Origin: Tolumonas auensis DSM 9187
Lineage (GTDB): Bacteria > Pseudomonadota > Gammaproteobacteria > Enterobacterales > Aeromonadaceae
Direction: 5' to 3'
NCBI RefSeq assembly: GCF_000023065.1
Contig: NC_012691.1
Location: forward strand, 1,718,501-1,782,500
Length of the DNA stretch: 64,000 bases
The notes under the pieces are model-generated. The model was not told the origin of the DNA and made no database searches. It saw nothing but the letters and a program-made list of their open reading frames with translations. The translations under genes were made by a program, and so were the position numbers. Shown piece by piece: positions 9,340 to 19,782 of this stretch; the first letter of the stretch is position 1; each line of letters starts with the position of its first letter.

Positions 9340-10437
9340 TTACAGGTTTAACAGTTTATTTCGCCAACCCGATGTAATTTTAGGCTGTTCCACATCAGAA
9401 CTCTTACCTTCATAAGTCCAGAGTAAGTATTGGTTAATCAGTTTTCGTGAGCCTAATAATTCCACCGGTAAATTATTATCTTGCGCTGCAATTTCGACTC
9501 GTTGTTTTATTTGCTTAAAATCATGTTTGTAATGAGGGAAATCCATAATCCGTTTTATTCTTGCCGGATGTAATTCAACAGGACACTCCATACCTTTTTG
9601 AATACATTGCAGGATTGCATCCGCATAACGATTTTTTTGCTGATAAGAAATATCGGTTTGCGCAAGTTCACGTTCTGTCTGAGGACGTTTCCGACTCAGG
9701 TCTGCCAGTACTTCTTCCCGTACAATAAAGTTTTGTGGCTTATCTTCTGATATTGCAGTCTGATAGCGCCATTTTGCTAATTCACGTAATACCGCAAGTT
9801 CCGATGGGTATAACTGCCAGGCACCACTAATTTCTCGGAATAATTCATCGGGAATAACAGCTTGCTGTTTAGCTTCAAGCAATGCTGTCATTTCTTCATT
9901 AAACCACTCTGTTTTTCCTGTGGTATTGAGTTCCTGACTAAGATGGTCATATAAGTATTGCAAATAGGAAACATCTTTAGCTGCATAAAGTTTCTGCGCG
10001 GCAGTTAGTGGTCTTGCCAGCCAATCGGTTAAAGTCTGATCTTTCGCAACGGTGACATCACAGACCTTTTCTACTAAACCTGCATAACCTAAAGATGCAC
10101 CGTAGCCAAGAAATGCGGCTGCAACCTGTGTGTCGAACACTCTGCCAGGCAGTTTCTGAGCACAAACCTGTAATACATCCAGGTCTTCTTTGCATGAATG
10201 AAAAACAAAAAGTCTATGGTCAGAAAAAATTGCGTCCCATAATAAGTTTATGGAATTGATCGCCAATGGATCTATCAGATAGTCGACAGCATTAAGATGA
10301 AGCTGCAGTAATCCTAATTTAGGAAAATAGGTCGAGACCCGAATAAATTCGGTATCCAGTAACAATGTTGAGGCTGAGCTGATTTGAGCCAGCAGTGGTT
10401 GTAATAAAATATCTGAATCTATATAGCTATATGACAT
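9340..10437 (-). CDS. rnd: Ribonuclease D
   Basis: A 365-residue 3'-5' exoribonuclease that trims tRNA precursors and other stable RNAs. DEDD-type exonuclease motifs are visible: LLDTEFIR (about 26-33), HSCKEDLDVL, and the third motif YAAKDVSYL with its tyrosine (DEDDy subclass). An HRDC domain for RNA binding occupies about 210-290. Length is close to the E. coli protein. It lies 18 bases after ybgI on the same strand. Confidence 0.93.
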   Translation of the reverse strand: MSYSYIDSDILLQPLLAQISSASTLLLDTEFIRVSTYFPKLGLLQLHLNAVDYLIDPLAINSINLLWDAIFSDHRLFVFHSCKEDLDVLQVCAQKLPGRVFDTQVAAAFLGYGASLGYAGLVEKVCDVTVAKDQTLTDWLARPLTAAQKLYAAKDVSYLQYLYDHLSQELNTTGKTEWFNEEMTALLEAKQQAVIPDELFREISGAWQLYPSELAVLRELAKWRYQTAISEDKPQNFIVREEVLADLSRKRPQTERELAQTDISYQQKNRYADAILQCIQKGMECPVELHPARIKRIMDFPHYKHDFKQIKQRVEIAAQDNNLPVELLGSRKLINQYLLWTYEGKSSDVEQPKITSGWRNKLLNL

Positions 10438-10455
10438 ATTGGCCCGACCATCCGG

Positions 10456-11214
10456 TTATGCAGGATTATCAATATCGATAAAGTGCACTTCCAGATCACT
10501 GAATTGTTGCTGTAACCATTCTCCCAGTGCCTTGATGCCATAACGCTCTGTTGCGTGATGACCTGCAGCATAGAAAACCACATTATTTTCCCGGGCAGTA
10601 TGAACTGTATGTTCTGAAACTTCGCCACTAATATATGCATCAACACCATATTCTATGGCTTGCTGAATATAGTTCTGTGCACCTCCGGTGCACCAGGCGA
10701 TATGTCTGAGGGTGAATTCCTGATGATGACTGATTAATGGGGTTCTGTTCAAAGCGAGTGAAATATGTTCAGAAAAAGCAGACGTCAAGGCCGGTTCAGG
10801 CAAATAACCATGAAAAACCAGGCATTGAGGATCATCTGGTTGTATAGGTGCGATGCCTGTTAACCCTAATTGTTTTCCCAACTGTGCGTTATTACCTAAA
10901 TGAATATGAGCATCAAGCGGTAAGTGGTATGCCAGCAAATTAATATCATTTTTGATTAAGCTACGGATCCTCTGCCCTTTCATCCCTCTGATTGGCTGGG
11001 ATTCTCCGGGCCAGAAATAACCATGATGCACAAGCAACGCATCTGCCTGTAACCGGATTGCTTCATCGATTAATGCCTGAGAAGCAGTGACACCGGTAAC
11101 TATTCTTTTTATTTCTCTTTTCCCTTCGACTTGCAGCCCATTAGGGGCATAGTCTTTGAAAAGAGAAACCGTCAGCAAGTTATTGAGATATGACTCGAGA
11201 TCCGTATTTTTCAT
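10456..11214 (-). CDS. ybgI: Nif3-like dinuclear metal-centre protein (YbgI family)
   Basis: A 252-residue NIF3/DUF34 protein. The metal ligands are visible as VHHGYFW (about 61-67), HLPLDAH (about 96-102) and HHATERYG (about 217-224), typical of the hexameric toroid family with a dinuclear metal site. The biochemical role is unsettled; cyclohydrolase-like and cofactor-repair roles have been proposed. It lies 8 bases downstream of dedD and just upstream of rnd, probably in one leftward transcript. Confidence 0.88.
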   Translation of the reverse strand: MKNTDLESYLNNLLTVSLFKDYAPNGLQVEGKREIKRIVTGVTASQALIDEAIRLQADALLVHHGYFWPGESQPIRGMKGQRIRSLIKNDINLLAYHLPLDAHIHLGNNAQLGKQLGLTGIAPIQPDDPQCLVFHGYLPEPALTSAFSEHISLALNRTPLISHHQEFTLRHIAWCTGGAQNYIQQAIEYGVDAYISGEVSEHTVHTARENNVVFYAAGHHATERYGIKALGEWLQQQFSDLEVHFIDIDNPA

Positions 11215-11222
11215 TCTGTTTC

Positions 11223-12200
11223 TTAATTACTGATAGCTGAATATGCGATCACTCGGGCTGATGTACCGGCAACACGGTTAATACCACTTAGCATAGATTG
11301 TAATTTGTCTTTTGAAACATTAGGTCCGACAACAACACGAGTCAATTGTCCCGATCTCTGGGCTGAAGCACCATATCCGGCACTGCGTAATTTGGCTGCC
11401 AGAGCTTTAGCATTTTCAGCATTAGAGAAAACACCAACCTGAATGATCCAGGAACCGCCGTTTGTAGCAACAGTGGTTGGTTGTGATGCAGGTTTATAGG
11501 ATGAATTTGTTGAAACTGAAGCGCCAGACTTAAGGGCTGCTCTTTCTGCCTCAACCTGTGCAGGCGTTTTGATTATGAGGCCATCTTCATCGCGTTTGAC
11601 TGTCATCTGTGGTTCAGCAACAGGTTTTTCTGTTATTGTCTCCACTGGCACTGATTGCATCAACGTCGCCTGTTCAGCTTTTCTTCTGGCTTCCAGCGCA
11701 GCTTCTTTCGCCTTCGCGGCTGCGAGCAGCTCTTTTTTCTTAAGCTCCAGCTCACGTGCTTTATTTTGGGCAATTTCCGCAGATTTCAGAGCTTCGCTAT
11801 TATCTACTATTGTCTCTTTTCCACTTACTGCACCGTTCTCAGTAATAGTCACAGGAGCAGCAACTTCTTCTACTTGCCAGTTTTCATTATTATTAGCTAC
11901 CACAGCTGGTGCCGCGGATACTCCGGTTGTAGGTGTTGCAGTACTATTCGCCACAACAACCCCAGAACCATTATTGGCTACAGATAATGTTGGGTCATTA
12001 GCTACTGCAGTTGAAGTGGCAGCAATCCCCGGATTTTCAGGTGTAACGCCAGCCAGCGATTGTTCAGGCCGGAGAGGAATGCTGCCTGCGGGTGCTGATA
12101 TATCATTTTTCTTACCCATTAATAAATCAGGAAGAAAAACTACGCCTAATGAAACCAAAATGACGGTACCGATTAAACGGTTTTGAAATTGTGTAGCCAA
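11223..12200 (-). CDS. dedD: SPOR-domain cell division protein DedD
   Basis: A 325-residue bitopic membrane protein. It has a short cytoplasmic N-terminus, one membrane helix (about 10-26), a long low-complexity Ala/Val/Lys-rich periplasmic linker and a C-terminal SPOR domain (about 248-320, starting GGSWIIQVGVFSNAENAKAL). SPOR domains bind denuded septal peptidoglycan. Position directly after folC matches E. coli folC-dedD and supports DedD over other SPOR proteins. The linker is longer than in the E. coli protein (about 220 residues in total). Confidence 0.82.
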   Translation of the reverse strand: MATQFQNRLIGTVILVSLGVVFLPDLLMGKKNDISAPAGSIPLRPEQSLAGVTPENPGIAATSTAVANDPTLSVANNGSGVVVANSTATPTTGVSAAPAVVANNNENWQVEEVAAPVTITENGAVSGKETIVDNSEALKSAEIAQNKARELELKKKELLAAAKAKEAALEARRKAEQATLMQSVPVETITEKPVAEPQMTVKRDEDGLIIKTPAQVEAERAALKSGASVSTNSSYKPASQPTTVATNGGSWIIQVGVFSNAENAKALAAKLRSAGYGASAQRSGQLTRVVVGPNVSKDKLQSMLSGINRVAGTSARVIAYSAISN

Positions 12201-12227
12201 GATAGTTAACCTCTGAATTATCTCTGC

Positions 12228-13484
12228 TTAGTGTTGTTCAGTGCAGGCTAATACACCTGCGACGGTGAAAAAAGAACCAAAAACAATAATCAGATCATGC
12301 TCGTTAGCTTGAGTTAATGCAGCCTGATAAGCATCTTCTACGCTACCATGGCATCTGAAAGTGCTTTCTGGTGGTAAAAGTGCGGCCAAATCCCCCGCCG
12401 CCGCGGCTCTGGGGCCGGATAAATCAGCCAGATGCCAGGCAGATACATATGGCACAACATGCTGCAGTGTATGCGCTATGTCTTTATCTTTAAGCATACC
12501 GACTACGGCAATTATTTTGTCTGCTTTTTGCTTTTCTAATTGCATTGCCAGGTAACGGGCAGCATGAGGATTATGCGCAACATCAATAATCACCGTTGGA
12601 TGATTCTGTAATGTCTGGAATCGGCCAGCTAATTGAGCATTTTCCAATCCGGACCGGATAGCACTTTCAGATACCGATAAAGGAACATGTTCCAGGACTG
12701 CCAGTACGGTTGCCGCATTCTGTAGTGGCAAAGCCGGAACAGGTAAATCAGTAAATTGCCAGTGCTGGCCAGTGAATGTCCATTTATCTTCTGTTAGCTG
12801 GTAACTGAATTGTTCACCAACCGTGTATAGCTGAGCATTAATTTGGTTTACTGCTGCATATAATGTTTGCGGAGGATTAGGTTCACCACAAATTGCCGGT
12901 TTTTCTGAACGATAGATGCCCGCTTTTTCTGTAGCAATTGCATCTCTGGTATTACCGAGCCAATCGCAATGGTCCAAATCAATACTGGTAATGACAGATA
13001 TATCAGCATCAATAATATTAGTGGCATCAAGCCGGCCACCCAGTCCCACTTCAAGAAGAATGACATCAGGCTGGTATTTTTTAAAAACGGCAAACGCCGC
13101 GAGTGTTCCGAATTCAAAGAAAGTCAGGCTGATGTCTGCTCGTTTCTGTTCAATGTCTGCGAACGCAAAGCACAAATCTTCATCACTGACTTCATGACCA
13201 TTTATTTTCACCCGCTCGTTATAACGCAGCAAATGCGGGGATGCATAAACGCCCGTTGTATATCCGGCGGCCTGTAAAATACTGGCCAGCATCGCACAGG
13301 TAGAGCCTTTACCATTTGTACCACCTACGGTGATTACAATGCCCGGTAATTGCGTTAAAGCTGCTCTTTCTGCCACCGTTTTGACACGCTGCAACCCCAG
13401 CTCAATTTGCTGAGGATGTATCTGCTCTAAATAAGAAAGCCAGTCGGATAAAGACTGGCTTTGAGTCATGACTGGCAATGTCAT
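12228..13484 (-). CDS. folC: Dihydrofolate synthase / folylpolyglutamate synthase
   Basis: A 418-residue Mur-ligase-family enzyme that adds L-Glu to dihydropteroate and then extends polyglutamate tails. The P-loop [13 protein letters not shown] lies at about 53-65, [13 protein letters not shown] is the metal/substrate loop, and DVAHNPHAA (about 304) is the C-terminal domain motif. Its start overlaps the accD stop by 4 bases, the conserved accD-folC-dedD order. Confidence 0.95.
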   Translation of the reverse strand: MTLPVMTQSQSLSDWLSYLEQIHPQQIELGLQRVKTVAERAALTQLPGIVITVGGTNGKGSTCAMLASILQAAGYTTGVYASPHLLRYNERVKINGHEVSDEDLCFAFADIEQKRADISLTFFEFGTLAAFAVFKKYQPDVILLEVGLGGRLDATNIIDADISVITSIDLDHCDWLGNTRDAIATEKAGIYRSEKPAICGEPNPPQTLYAAVNQINAQLYTVGEQFSYQLTEDKWTFTGQHWQFTDLPVPALPLQNAATVLAVLEHVPLSVSESAIRSGLENAQLAGRFQTLQNHPTVIIDVAHNPHAARYLAMQLEKQKADKIIAVVGMLKDKDIAHTLQHVVPYVSAWHLADLSGPRAAAAGDLAALLPPESTFRCHGSVEDAYQAALTQANEHDLIIVFGSFFTVAGVLACTEQH

Positions 13485-14347
13485 GCGTGACTTTCCCCGA
13501 TAACGCTCAGATTCATAAATTTACTCAGAATTGAGGCTAATTTATCGCGCATATCACGTCGATCGACAATCATGTCAATAGCACCCTTTTCCAGCAAAAA
13601 TTCTGAACGCTGGAATCCTTCAGGCAATTTTTCACGCACTGTCTGTTCAATAACACGAGGACCAGCGAAACCAATCAATGCTTTGGGTTCACCCACGTTA
13701 ATATCACCCAACATAGCAAAGCTGGCAGAAACACCGCCCATCGTTGGATCTGTCAGAACGGAGATATAAGGCAAACCTTCTTCGCTTAAACGCTCCAGTG
13801 CAGCACTGGTTTTGGCCATCTGCATCAGAGAGAACAGAGCTTCCTGCATACGTGCGCCACCGGATGCTGAAAAACAAATCATACCACGACGCTCTTTAAT
13901 GCATTCTTCCACTGCGCGCACAAAACGGGCACCCACTACAGAGCCCATTGAACCGCCCATGAATGCGAATTCAAATGCACAAGCTACAACAGGAACACCT
14001 TTGACAGTTCCTTTCATGACAACCAGTGCATCTTTTTCATTAGTATCTTTCTGAGCTGAAGTCAGACGATCTTTGTATTTTTTTGAATCTTTGAATTTCA
14101 GAATATCCTGCGGCTCAAGTTCAGCGCCCAACTCGCTGCGATTATTAACGTCAAGAAAACGCTCTAACCGGGCTCTGGCACCAATCCGCATGTGATGACC
14201 ACACTTAGGACAAACAGATAAACTACGTTCTACTTCGGCTTTGTATAATACCTGCTCGCACCCATCGCATTTCGTCCAGATACCTTCAGGTATGTTGTGA
14301 CGACGAGAGTTATCGCTTTTGGGAAGAATCTTTTCAAGCCAGCTCAT
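13481..14347 (-). CDS. accD: Acetyl-CoA carboxylase carboxyltransferase subunit beta
   Basis: A 288-residue protein. The N-terminal zinc ribbon with CDGC (27-30) and CPKC (46-49) is followed by a crotonase-fold carboxyltransferase core with [18 protein letters not shown]. With AccA it moves the carboxyl group from biotin to acetyl-CoA, making malonyl-CoA for fatty-acid synthesis. The zinc ribbon also binds its own mRNA in E. coli. It overlaps folC by 4 bases. A 121-base gap separates it from truA. Confidence 0.96.
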   Translation of the reverse strand: MSWLEKILPKSDNSRRHNIPEGIWTKCDGCEQVLYKAEVERSLSVCPKCGHHMRIGARARLERFLDVNNRSELGAELEPQDILKFKDSKKYKDRLTSAQKDTNEKDALVVMKGTVKGVPVVACAFEFAFMGGSMGSVVGARFVRAVEECIKERRGMICFSASGGARMQEALFSLMQMAKTSAALERLSEEGLPYISVLTDPTMGGVSASFAMLGDINVGEPKALIGFAGPRVIEQTVREKLPEGFQRSEFLLEKGAIDMIVDRRDMRDKLASILSKFMNLSVIGESHA

Positions 14348-14468
14348 GGGATTCCTTACTTTAGTCTTAACACGACCAAAACTTACTGATTAATCTCGTT
14401 TTGATCGATAGCATATCAACCGTGCATTAAAGCACAAAAGACACAATTTGTTTACTTATCGTTATAAT

Positions 14469-15254
14469 TTATGCGTTAAACCATAACGGCCCTAACGGTG
14501 GTTTAGGTAACCCGTAATGAAGTGGGTATGTAACATCCACCAGGTACAAACCTTCAGCTTTTGCTGTGGCACCTGACACCGTTCTGTCTTTGGCGTCCAG
14601 TATTTCACCAATCCATTCCTTTGGTTTTTCACCAGTACCAACAAGCAATAATGAACCCATAATATTTCTGACCATGTGATGCAGAAATGCATTCGCCTGA
14701 ATATCCAGAATGACATAACTTCCGGCCCGATGAACCGACAGGGACATAATATTCCGGAATGGCGTATTGGATTGGCATTGTGCAGCACGGAATGATGTGA
14801 AGTCACGCTCACCCAGTAAAAGCTGACCCGCCTCATTCATCTGATCTGCATTCAGCGGATGATAGTAGTGACTGACACCTTTTGCCAGAATACCGGGACG
14901 AAGCGGTTCATTATAAATGATATAGCGATACCGGCGTGCTGTAGCAGAAAAACGGGCATGAAAATTATCATCAACAACATGAGCCCAACGTACTGCAATA
15001 TCATCCGGAAGCTGTGCATTTATACCCAGCGTCCAGGCGGACATTTGCCGGTTGGCTGTTGTATCGAAATGAATCACCTGCCCTGTCGCATTGACCCCGG
15101 CATCTGTGCGCCCTGCGCACTGTATTTCTACAGGATGATTAGCGACCCGCGATAATGCAGTTTCCAACTCTTGCTGAACACTGTTTACTTCCCGCTGTCG
15201 CTGCCAACCATAGTAGTCAGCACCGAAATACTCTATACCTAGCGCAATACGCAT
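14469..15254 (-). CDS. truA: tRNA pseudouridine synthase A
   Basis: A 261-residue pseudouridine synthase that modifies positions 38-40 in tRNA anticodon arms. The catalytic motif [15 protein letters not shown], with the nucleophilic Asp, lies at about residues 46-60. [10 protein letters not shown] and [11 protein letters not shown] are the other family signatures. It lies between fimV and accD, the common gammaproteobacterial order usg-fimV-truA-accD. Confidence 0.95.
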   Translation of the reverse strand: MRIALGIEYFGADYYGWQRQREVNSVQQELETALSRVANHPVEIQCAGRTDAGVNATGQVIHFDTTANRQMSAWTLGINAQLPDDIAVRWAHVVDDNFHARFSATARRYRYIIYNEPLRPGILAKGVSHYYHPLNADQMNEAGQLLLGERDFTSFRAAQCQSNTPFRNIMSLSVHRAGSYVILDIQANAFLHHMVRNIMGSLLLVGTGEKPKEWIGEILDAKDRTVSGATAKAEGLYLVDVTYPLHYGLPKPPLGPLWFNA

Positions 15255-15304
15255 ATTTTTCTCCGAACTTTATCGCGCGGGATTATACGTCAGCAAGAGA
15301 TAAA

Positions 15305-15334
15305 AAAAAGTGGTGATCTCGGTCACCACTTTTT
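15305..15334 (-). terminator. Hairpin terminator after fimV
   Basis: AAAAAGTGGTGA (15305-15316), loop TCTCGG, TCACCACTTTTT (15323-15334). It is a perfect 12-bp stem just beyond the fimV stop on the minus strand and ends in a U-run in that direction. The same stem has an A/T run on the other side, so it may act both ways. Confidence 0.85.
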
Positions 15335-15342
15335 ATATTTAT

Positions 15343-17436
15343 TTATACAATCCGGGAAAGTAATTTTTCAGCCTCTTTTATCTGTTCGCTGCTACCCATA
15401 GCCTGCACTTCAAGCAATAACACTTTAGCATTCGCTTTATCATCAATTTCGAGATAGGCACGGGCCAGATCAAGTTTGGCGCCGACACCGCCATCATCGT
15501 CAATATCAATACCATCGTGCTTCGGTAACATGTCCGGAAATTCATCCAGACCGACATCCAGATTTGGCTGTATCATTTCAGGATTAACTGATGCGCCGAC
15601 TTCCTGTTGTTCAGCCTGAGCCAGCAACTCGTCAATAGAAACGTAATACTCCTGCGTATTCGCATTTTTTTCTGTTTTAAAGAGTTCAGAATCAAACTGC
15701 CGCAACCAGGGTCTGCCGGAATCATTATTAACTTCTTTCAGATTAACGCCCGGACCGATAGTTGCGGTTAAAACCGCAGAACTTGCATCATCATCTGCAG
15801 ATAATTCCCAGCCATCCGGTTCAGATATGACCTGATCTGACATCTGGAGTCCGGGATCAGACATAACCTTATTAAGGTTTAGCAGAGAAGCTAAGGAAGC
15901 ATCGTTCATTTCAGGTTTGGATGTCAGTTCAGAATCCGGTAGTTCAATATTTTCTACCGCAACGACTTCCGGTTCCGGTGTTGTAGCCGGGAATGAAAGG
16001 TCTGTTTCCAATGCGTCAGTAAGTTCAGCATCAGACAGGATAGTTGCAAATTCCTGATCCTCTACTTCTGGTACAACTATCGCCGGTTCTTCATCCGGCA
16101 AATCAGGAGTAACTTCCGACTTTTCTGTAGCAGAAAAAATATCGTTATAATTTTCAGAAACCACATCTGCTGATAAAGGTGTTTCCGCTGGTGCAACGCT
16201 GACTACAGCTTGTTCAGGTTCATGCGGAATGAATACCGGGATGCGTGGTTCGTCCACCACTAAAGTAGCCGGTTCTGCTGTTGGCTGTTCATGAACAACC
16301 ACTTCTCGTTTTGTACGGGAACGCAGCCAGAGGCTCAGCACAACTAAAAATGCCAATAGCGGCAAGGAAATCAGTAGCTGTATGTTAAGTGGCAACGCCA
16401 ATATATCGATTGGCTCTGTGGTTCCAGAGGATGGAGAAACAGACTCTGGTTTCTGTTCCTGCTCTTTTAATTTAGCCTGCAGTGAAGCCAATTCTTCTTT
16501 TAGTTTTTTCTGTTCATTCACTGTCGCCTGTAAACTGCCAATTTCAGTATTCAGGCGTTGAAGCTGTTCTTTTAACTCTTTGTTTTCAGTCTGATATGCA
16601 ACTAAATCTTCATTAACCACCGGAGGTTGCGTCGTTACACCAGAGGACGCAGGTTGTGTAACTATTGGCTTCAGTTCTGTTCCATTCACCAATTCAGAAA
16701 CTTTACTATCGATTAATGAAAGCTCTGTGGATGCAACAGGTACTGCCCCCGAAACAGGTAAAACAGGTGCAGTTACAGCTGTGTCTGCTGTTGGTACAGA
16801 AGCAGATACAGCAGGCACGGTTACAGTTGTGTCTGTGGTTGAAACAGAAGTCGATACGGCAGGCACAGTTGCAACTGTGGTGGAAGCAGAAGATGTTACG
16901 TTTACAACCTGAGCAGGTTCGGTGGTTTCAGGTTGTACTGTCTGGGAATTTTCAGTACTTTTTGCCGTTTCCGCAGACGCAGTCTGTTTTGCTGGTGCAC
17001 GATTCGTCGCAGTTTTAATTTCATTCAATGACGGAATAGCGAGCCGAGCACCCGCCAGCAGAGAATCCAGCCGGCCATCGGCAAACGCATGCGGATTCTT
17101 CCGGTATAAGGCAAGCATCACCTTGCGGGTGCTGAGACCCTGCCCTGGATGTAACATTCTGATCCTGTTAGCAATTGACCAGGAAGTATCCGTCGTTTTC
17201 ACCGGACCATATATTTTACTCTCCGCAGTGATAATTGATTTATCCATGCGGTCCGGGATATATGGCTGAGCTAACCGTTCTCCGGCTGATGGTGTAGTCT
17301 GTTGCTGCTGCACACTGCTGTCAGGCTTTTTTATTTCGATATAAAAGTCATCTGCTTTATCAGCTGCAATAGCGGCGGTCGAACATAAGACTGCTGCCAT
17401 TATTGCCTGAGCCAATCGAGATAGCTTAAATCCCAT
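15343..17436 (-). CDS. fimV: FimV/HubP-family polar landmark protein
   Basis: A 697-residue inner-membrane protein. It has a signal-like N-terminus (MGFKLSRLAQAIMAAVLC), a periplasmic FimV domain with a LysM-like segment (RIRMLHPGQGLSTRKVM), a long Thr/Val/Ser-rich stretch, a coiled coil and a single membrane helix (ISLPLLAFLVVLSLWL). A long acidic cytoplasmic part follows, ending in the conserved FimV C-terminal TPR-like motif (LDLARAYLEIDDKANAK). Such proteins organise cell poles, type IV pili and chemotaxis. The start is set at MGFKL because the upstream 25 residues are not signal-like. The Thr-Val repeats in the stalk are nearly identical copies and may vary in number. Confidence 0.9.
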   Translation of the reverse strand: MGFKLSRLAQAIMAAVLCSTAAIAADKADDFYIEIKKPDSSVQQQQTTPSAGERLAQPYIPDRMDKSIITAESKIYGPVKTTDTSWSIANRIRMLHPGQGLSTRKVMLALYRKNPHAFADGRLDSLLAGARLAIPSLNEIKTATNRAPAKQTASAETAKSTENSQTVQPETTEPAQVVNVTSSASTTVATVPAVSTSVSTTDTTVTVPAVSASVPTADTAVTAPVLPVSGAVPVASTELSLIDSKVSELVNGTELKPIVTQPASSGVTTQPPVVNEDLVAYQTENKELKEQLQRLNTEIGSLQATVNEQKKLKEELASLQAKLKEQEQKPESVSPSSGTTEPIDILALPLNIQLLISLPLLAFLVVLSLWLRSRTKREVVVHEQPTAEPATLVVDEPRIPVFIPHEPEQAVVSVAPAETPLSADVVSENYNDIFSATEKSEVTPDLPDEEPAIVVPEVEDQEFATILSDAELTDALETDLSFPATTPEPEVVAVENIELPDSELTSKPEMNDASLASLLNLNKVMSDPGLQMSDQVISEPDGWELSADDDASSAVLTATIGPGVNLKEVNNDSGRPWLRQFDSELFKTEKNANTQEYYVSIDELLAQAEQQEVGASVNPEMIQPNLDVGLDEFPDMLPKHDGIDIDDDGGVGAKLDLARAYLEIDDKANAKVLLLEVQAMGSSEQIKEAEKLLSRIV

Positions 17437-17606
17437 ATTCGACGTCCTTTTTATTTTATTATCCGGCCCTTCAGGTCCAACCACTGACAATCTGGGTAGC
17501 TCGCACCACAAAAATCACATTATTTCATTTCGGAAATAAACAGATTCATTCAATACACTTTATCATAATGGCAGCATATCCCTGCTGCCATTATTACATT
17601 CGCAAT

Positions 17607-18569
17607 TTATGACATGACAGGGGTAACTAGTTGTTCTGCCAGTGATACCGCATTCTGAATACGTCCGCAGCGTAATGGATCGGCGATCATCAGCAGACGG
17701 AATGTCTGTAATTCGTCCAACTCACCAGCAATGAGCTGCAAGTACACTTTATTCTGATTTGACCCATGCGTTACTGGTGTAAGCACCTCGTCAGAAAGCG
17801 TCACATTACTGATAGATGATAAAATTCTGGTTATATCTTCTTTTGGTAATGCATCTTCCAGAACGATGTCAGCTACGACGGTAGTGCCAAAGAAAACTGG
17901 TGCCTGCAGCAAGGTTACTGATGTATTCAGTTTTTCTTCAGGGAACAACAACTGCAATTCAGAAACTAAATGAGAATCACCCAATACCGGTAAAATATTG
18001 AATGCCAGCTGTGACGAAAATAAGGTATTTTCCAGAGGTCGGCCATTCATGAGATGAGCTGTTTCTCTCGCCAGTGCTTCAGTTCCTTTCTTGCCATGAA
18101 CTGAAACAGGTTCCAGCGCCACAATGTTCAGCTGAGTGATCGCGGTTTCGTCAAAAAACGGCTGAATAACATGAGCAATCAGAACGGTTAAATCATCCGG
18201 ACATACATGAACAGATGATTCCAGATCTTCTTTTTGTGCGAGCAGACTCAGACCATGCAATGAGCTCTTATGTTCAATATTGCGCAAATCAATGATTTTA
18301 CAACCATTCTGTTCTGCAGCGCTAAAAGCCGCCACATATTCATCTGTATTTCCAACCAGAAAAACCAGCTCAGCCTGTGACCAGTCAAAACTGGCCAGAT
18401 CCTGCACATAGATGGTTTGGTTATTAAAACGGATTGAATCCTGATCTTCCGCATCCAGAGCGGTCAGTAAAAATAGTTTTCCAACAGGAAATTGTTTTTC
18501 CTGTAATAACTCGAGCAGATTTTCACTGATTAATTCTTCACTGCCAGCAACAGCAATATTCATTGGCAT
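17607..18569 (-). CDS. usg: USG-1 / aspartate-semialdehyde dehydrogenase-like protein
   Basis: A 320-residue protein with the ASD fold: NAD(P)-binding N-terminus (MNIAVAGSEELISENLLELL) and the EPVSVHGKKGTEALA segment shared with Asd. The active-site region reads VCPDDLT, not the N-C-x-T of working dehydrogenases, so catalysis is doubtful. This is the usual state of Usg. It lies between pdxB and fimV as in E. coli. The start MPMNIAVAG follows an AAAGG-like site. An upstream extension overlapping pdxB is unlikely. Confidence 0.85.
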   Translation of the reverse strand: MPMNIAVAGSEELISENLLELLQEKQFPVGKLFLLTALDAEDQDSIRFNNQTIYVQDLASFDWSQAELVFLVGNTDEYVAAFSAAEQNGCKIIDLRNIEHKSSLHGLSLLAQKEDLESSVHVCPDDLTVLIAHVIQPFFDETAITQLNIVALEPVSVHGKKGTEALARETAHLMNGRPLENTLFSSQLAFNILPVLGDSHLVSELQLLFPEEKLNTSVTLLQAPVFFGTTVVADIVLEDALPKEDITRILSSISNVTLSDEVLTPVTHGSNQNKVYLQLIAGELDELQTFRLLMIADPLRCGRIQNAVSLAEQLVTPVMS

Positions 18570-18591
18570 TTTGCCTTTCTCCTGAATATGT

Positions 18592-19713
18592 TTAATTACC
18601 TGAAACGGAAAATCCCAGCTTAACAAGCTCGTCATTATTCTGTTCAGAAGAGATGGTTACCGAACTCCACTCCCGGCGTTCAGGATATTTCTTGCGCATT
18701 TCATCGAAACGACCGGGCAACCCAATTTGATGCCGGAATCGTGCATCGTCACGCCGGACGTCGTATACCAGATGGATTAACTTTTTCAGCACCACCTCAT
18801 CCGTATTGGCATTTAATGTCAGAGCATTAATATCGGCAACAGGTAACAGTTGTTTCAGCTGTTTTGTCACTGTATATCCGAATTGCTGACAGAATGCTTC
18901 ATACAGCATATATGTGCCGCGATATTTTCCTTCAAGACTGTACCCGGCAATATGCGGGGTTGCGATATCGGTATATGGTACAAGCTCATGCAAAATATCC
19001 GGCTCATTTTCCCAGACATCCATCACAAGCAGCAGCGGTTCAGCGGATTGCTGTCGGAGTAACATAGCCTGATTATCCCAAACCTCGCCGCGGGAAGCAT
19101 TCAACAAGATCTGCTCTGAACGTAATGCCTGAATATATTTTTTATCCAGCAAATGAAAAGTAGCATGTTCGCCCTCGCGGGATAACGGCACATGAAAGCT
19201 TATCAAATCACATTGCAATGCTTCGTCATAAGAGACAAAACTACGGGGATCACCCGCCTGTTCTTTCAATGGATCGCATAATTTCACCTCGATCCCCAGC
19301 GCGGACGCTCGTTCAGCAACTGCCGTCCCGGTATTCCCGGCACCGATAACTCCCAGTGATAAGCCTGACAGAGAAAACTGATACTTTTCTGCCATCACCA
19401 GTAATGCACTGATGATGTATTCACCGACAGAGACCTTATTACAGCCTGGTGCACTGGTAAAATTAATCCCTTTTTCTGCCAGAACAGCTTTATCAATATG
19501 ATCGGTTCCGATCGTTGCTGTACCCACAAATTTCAAGTTAGTGGCCTGAGATAAAAGCGCTGCATTCACTTTGGTCACTGAACGCACCAGCAAAATATCA
19601 GCATCCGCCAACTGTTCCGCAGTCATTGTTCTGCCCGGCACACGCACTACCTCGCCGAATTCAGCAAATAACGCTTCGGCCAGCGGCATATTTTCATCCA
19701 CCACAATCTTCAT
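18592..19713 (-). CDS. pdxB: Erythronate-4-phosphate dehydrogenase
   Basis: A 373-residue D-2-hydroxyacid dehydrogenase that oxidises 4-phosphoerythronate in the DXP-dependent pyridoxal phosphate pathway. It starts MKIVVDENMPLAEALF as PdxB does. LGVIGAGNTGTAVAERA (about 120-136) is the NAD Rossmann motif, and TPHIAGYSLEGKYRGT is the catalytic His loop. The C-terminal PdxB dimerisation domain is present. It is followed 22 bases later by usg. Confidence 0.95.
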   Translation of the reverse strand: MKIVVDENMPLAEALFAEFGEVVRVPGRTMTAEQLADADILLVRSVTKVNAALLSQATNLKFVGTATIGTDHIDKAVLAEKGINFTSAPGCNKVSVGEYIISALLVMAEKYQFSLSGLSLGVIGAGNTGTAVAERASALGIEVKLCDPLKEQAGDPRSFVSYDEALQCDLISFHVPLSREGEHATFHLLDKKYIQALRSEQILLNASRGEVWDNQAMLLRQQSAEPLLLVMDVWENEPDILHELVPYTDIATPHIAGYSLEGKYRGTYMLYEAFCQQFGYTVTKQLKQLLPVADINALTLNANTDEVVLKKLIHLVYDVRRDDARFRHQIGLPGRFDEMRKKYPERREWSSVTISSEQNNDELVKLGFSVSGN

Positions 19714-19736
19714 ATCTGTCGCCTGAAAAAAAGAAA

Positions 19737-19755
19737 AAGGGGCTATAAGCCCCTT
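19737..19755 (-). terminator. Hairpin terminator after fabB
   Basis: AAGGGGCT (19737-19744), loop ATA, AGCCCCTT (19748-19755). It is a tight 8-bp stem in the 69-base gap between fabB and pdxB and is flanked by A-runs that read as U-runs on the minus strand. Confidence 0.85.
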
Positions 19756-19782
19756 ATTATGCCATTTAGCTTAATGAAATCA

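Noticed and set aside
11569-12186. 205-codon open frame antisense to dedD
   Set aside because: It mirrors the Ala/Val-rich linker of DedD and encodes only Ser/Ala/Thr-rich sequence.
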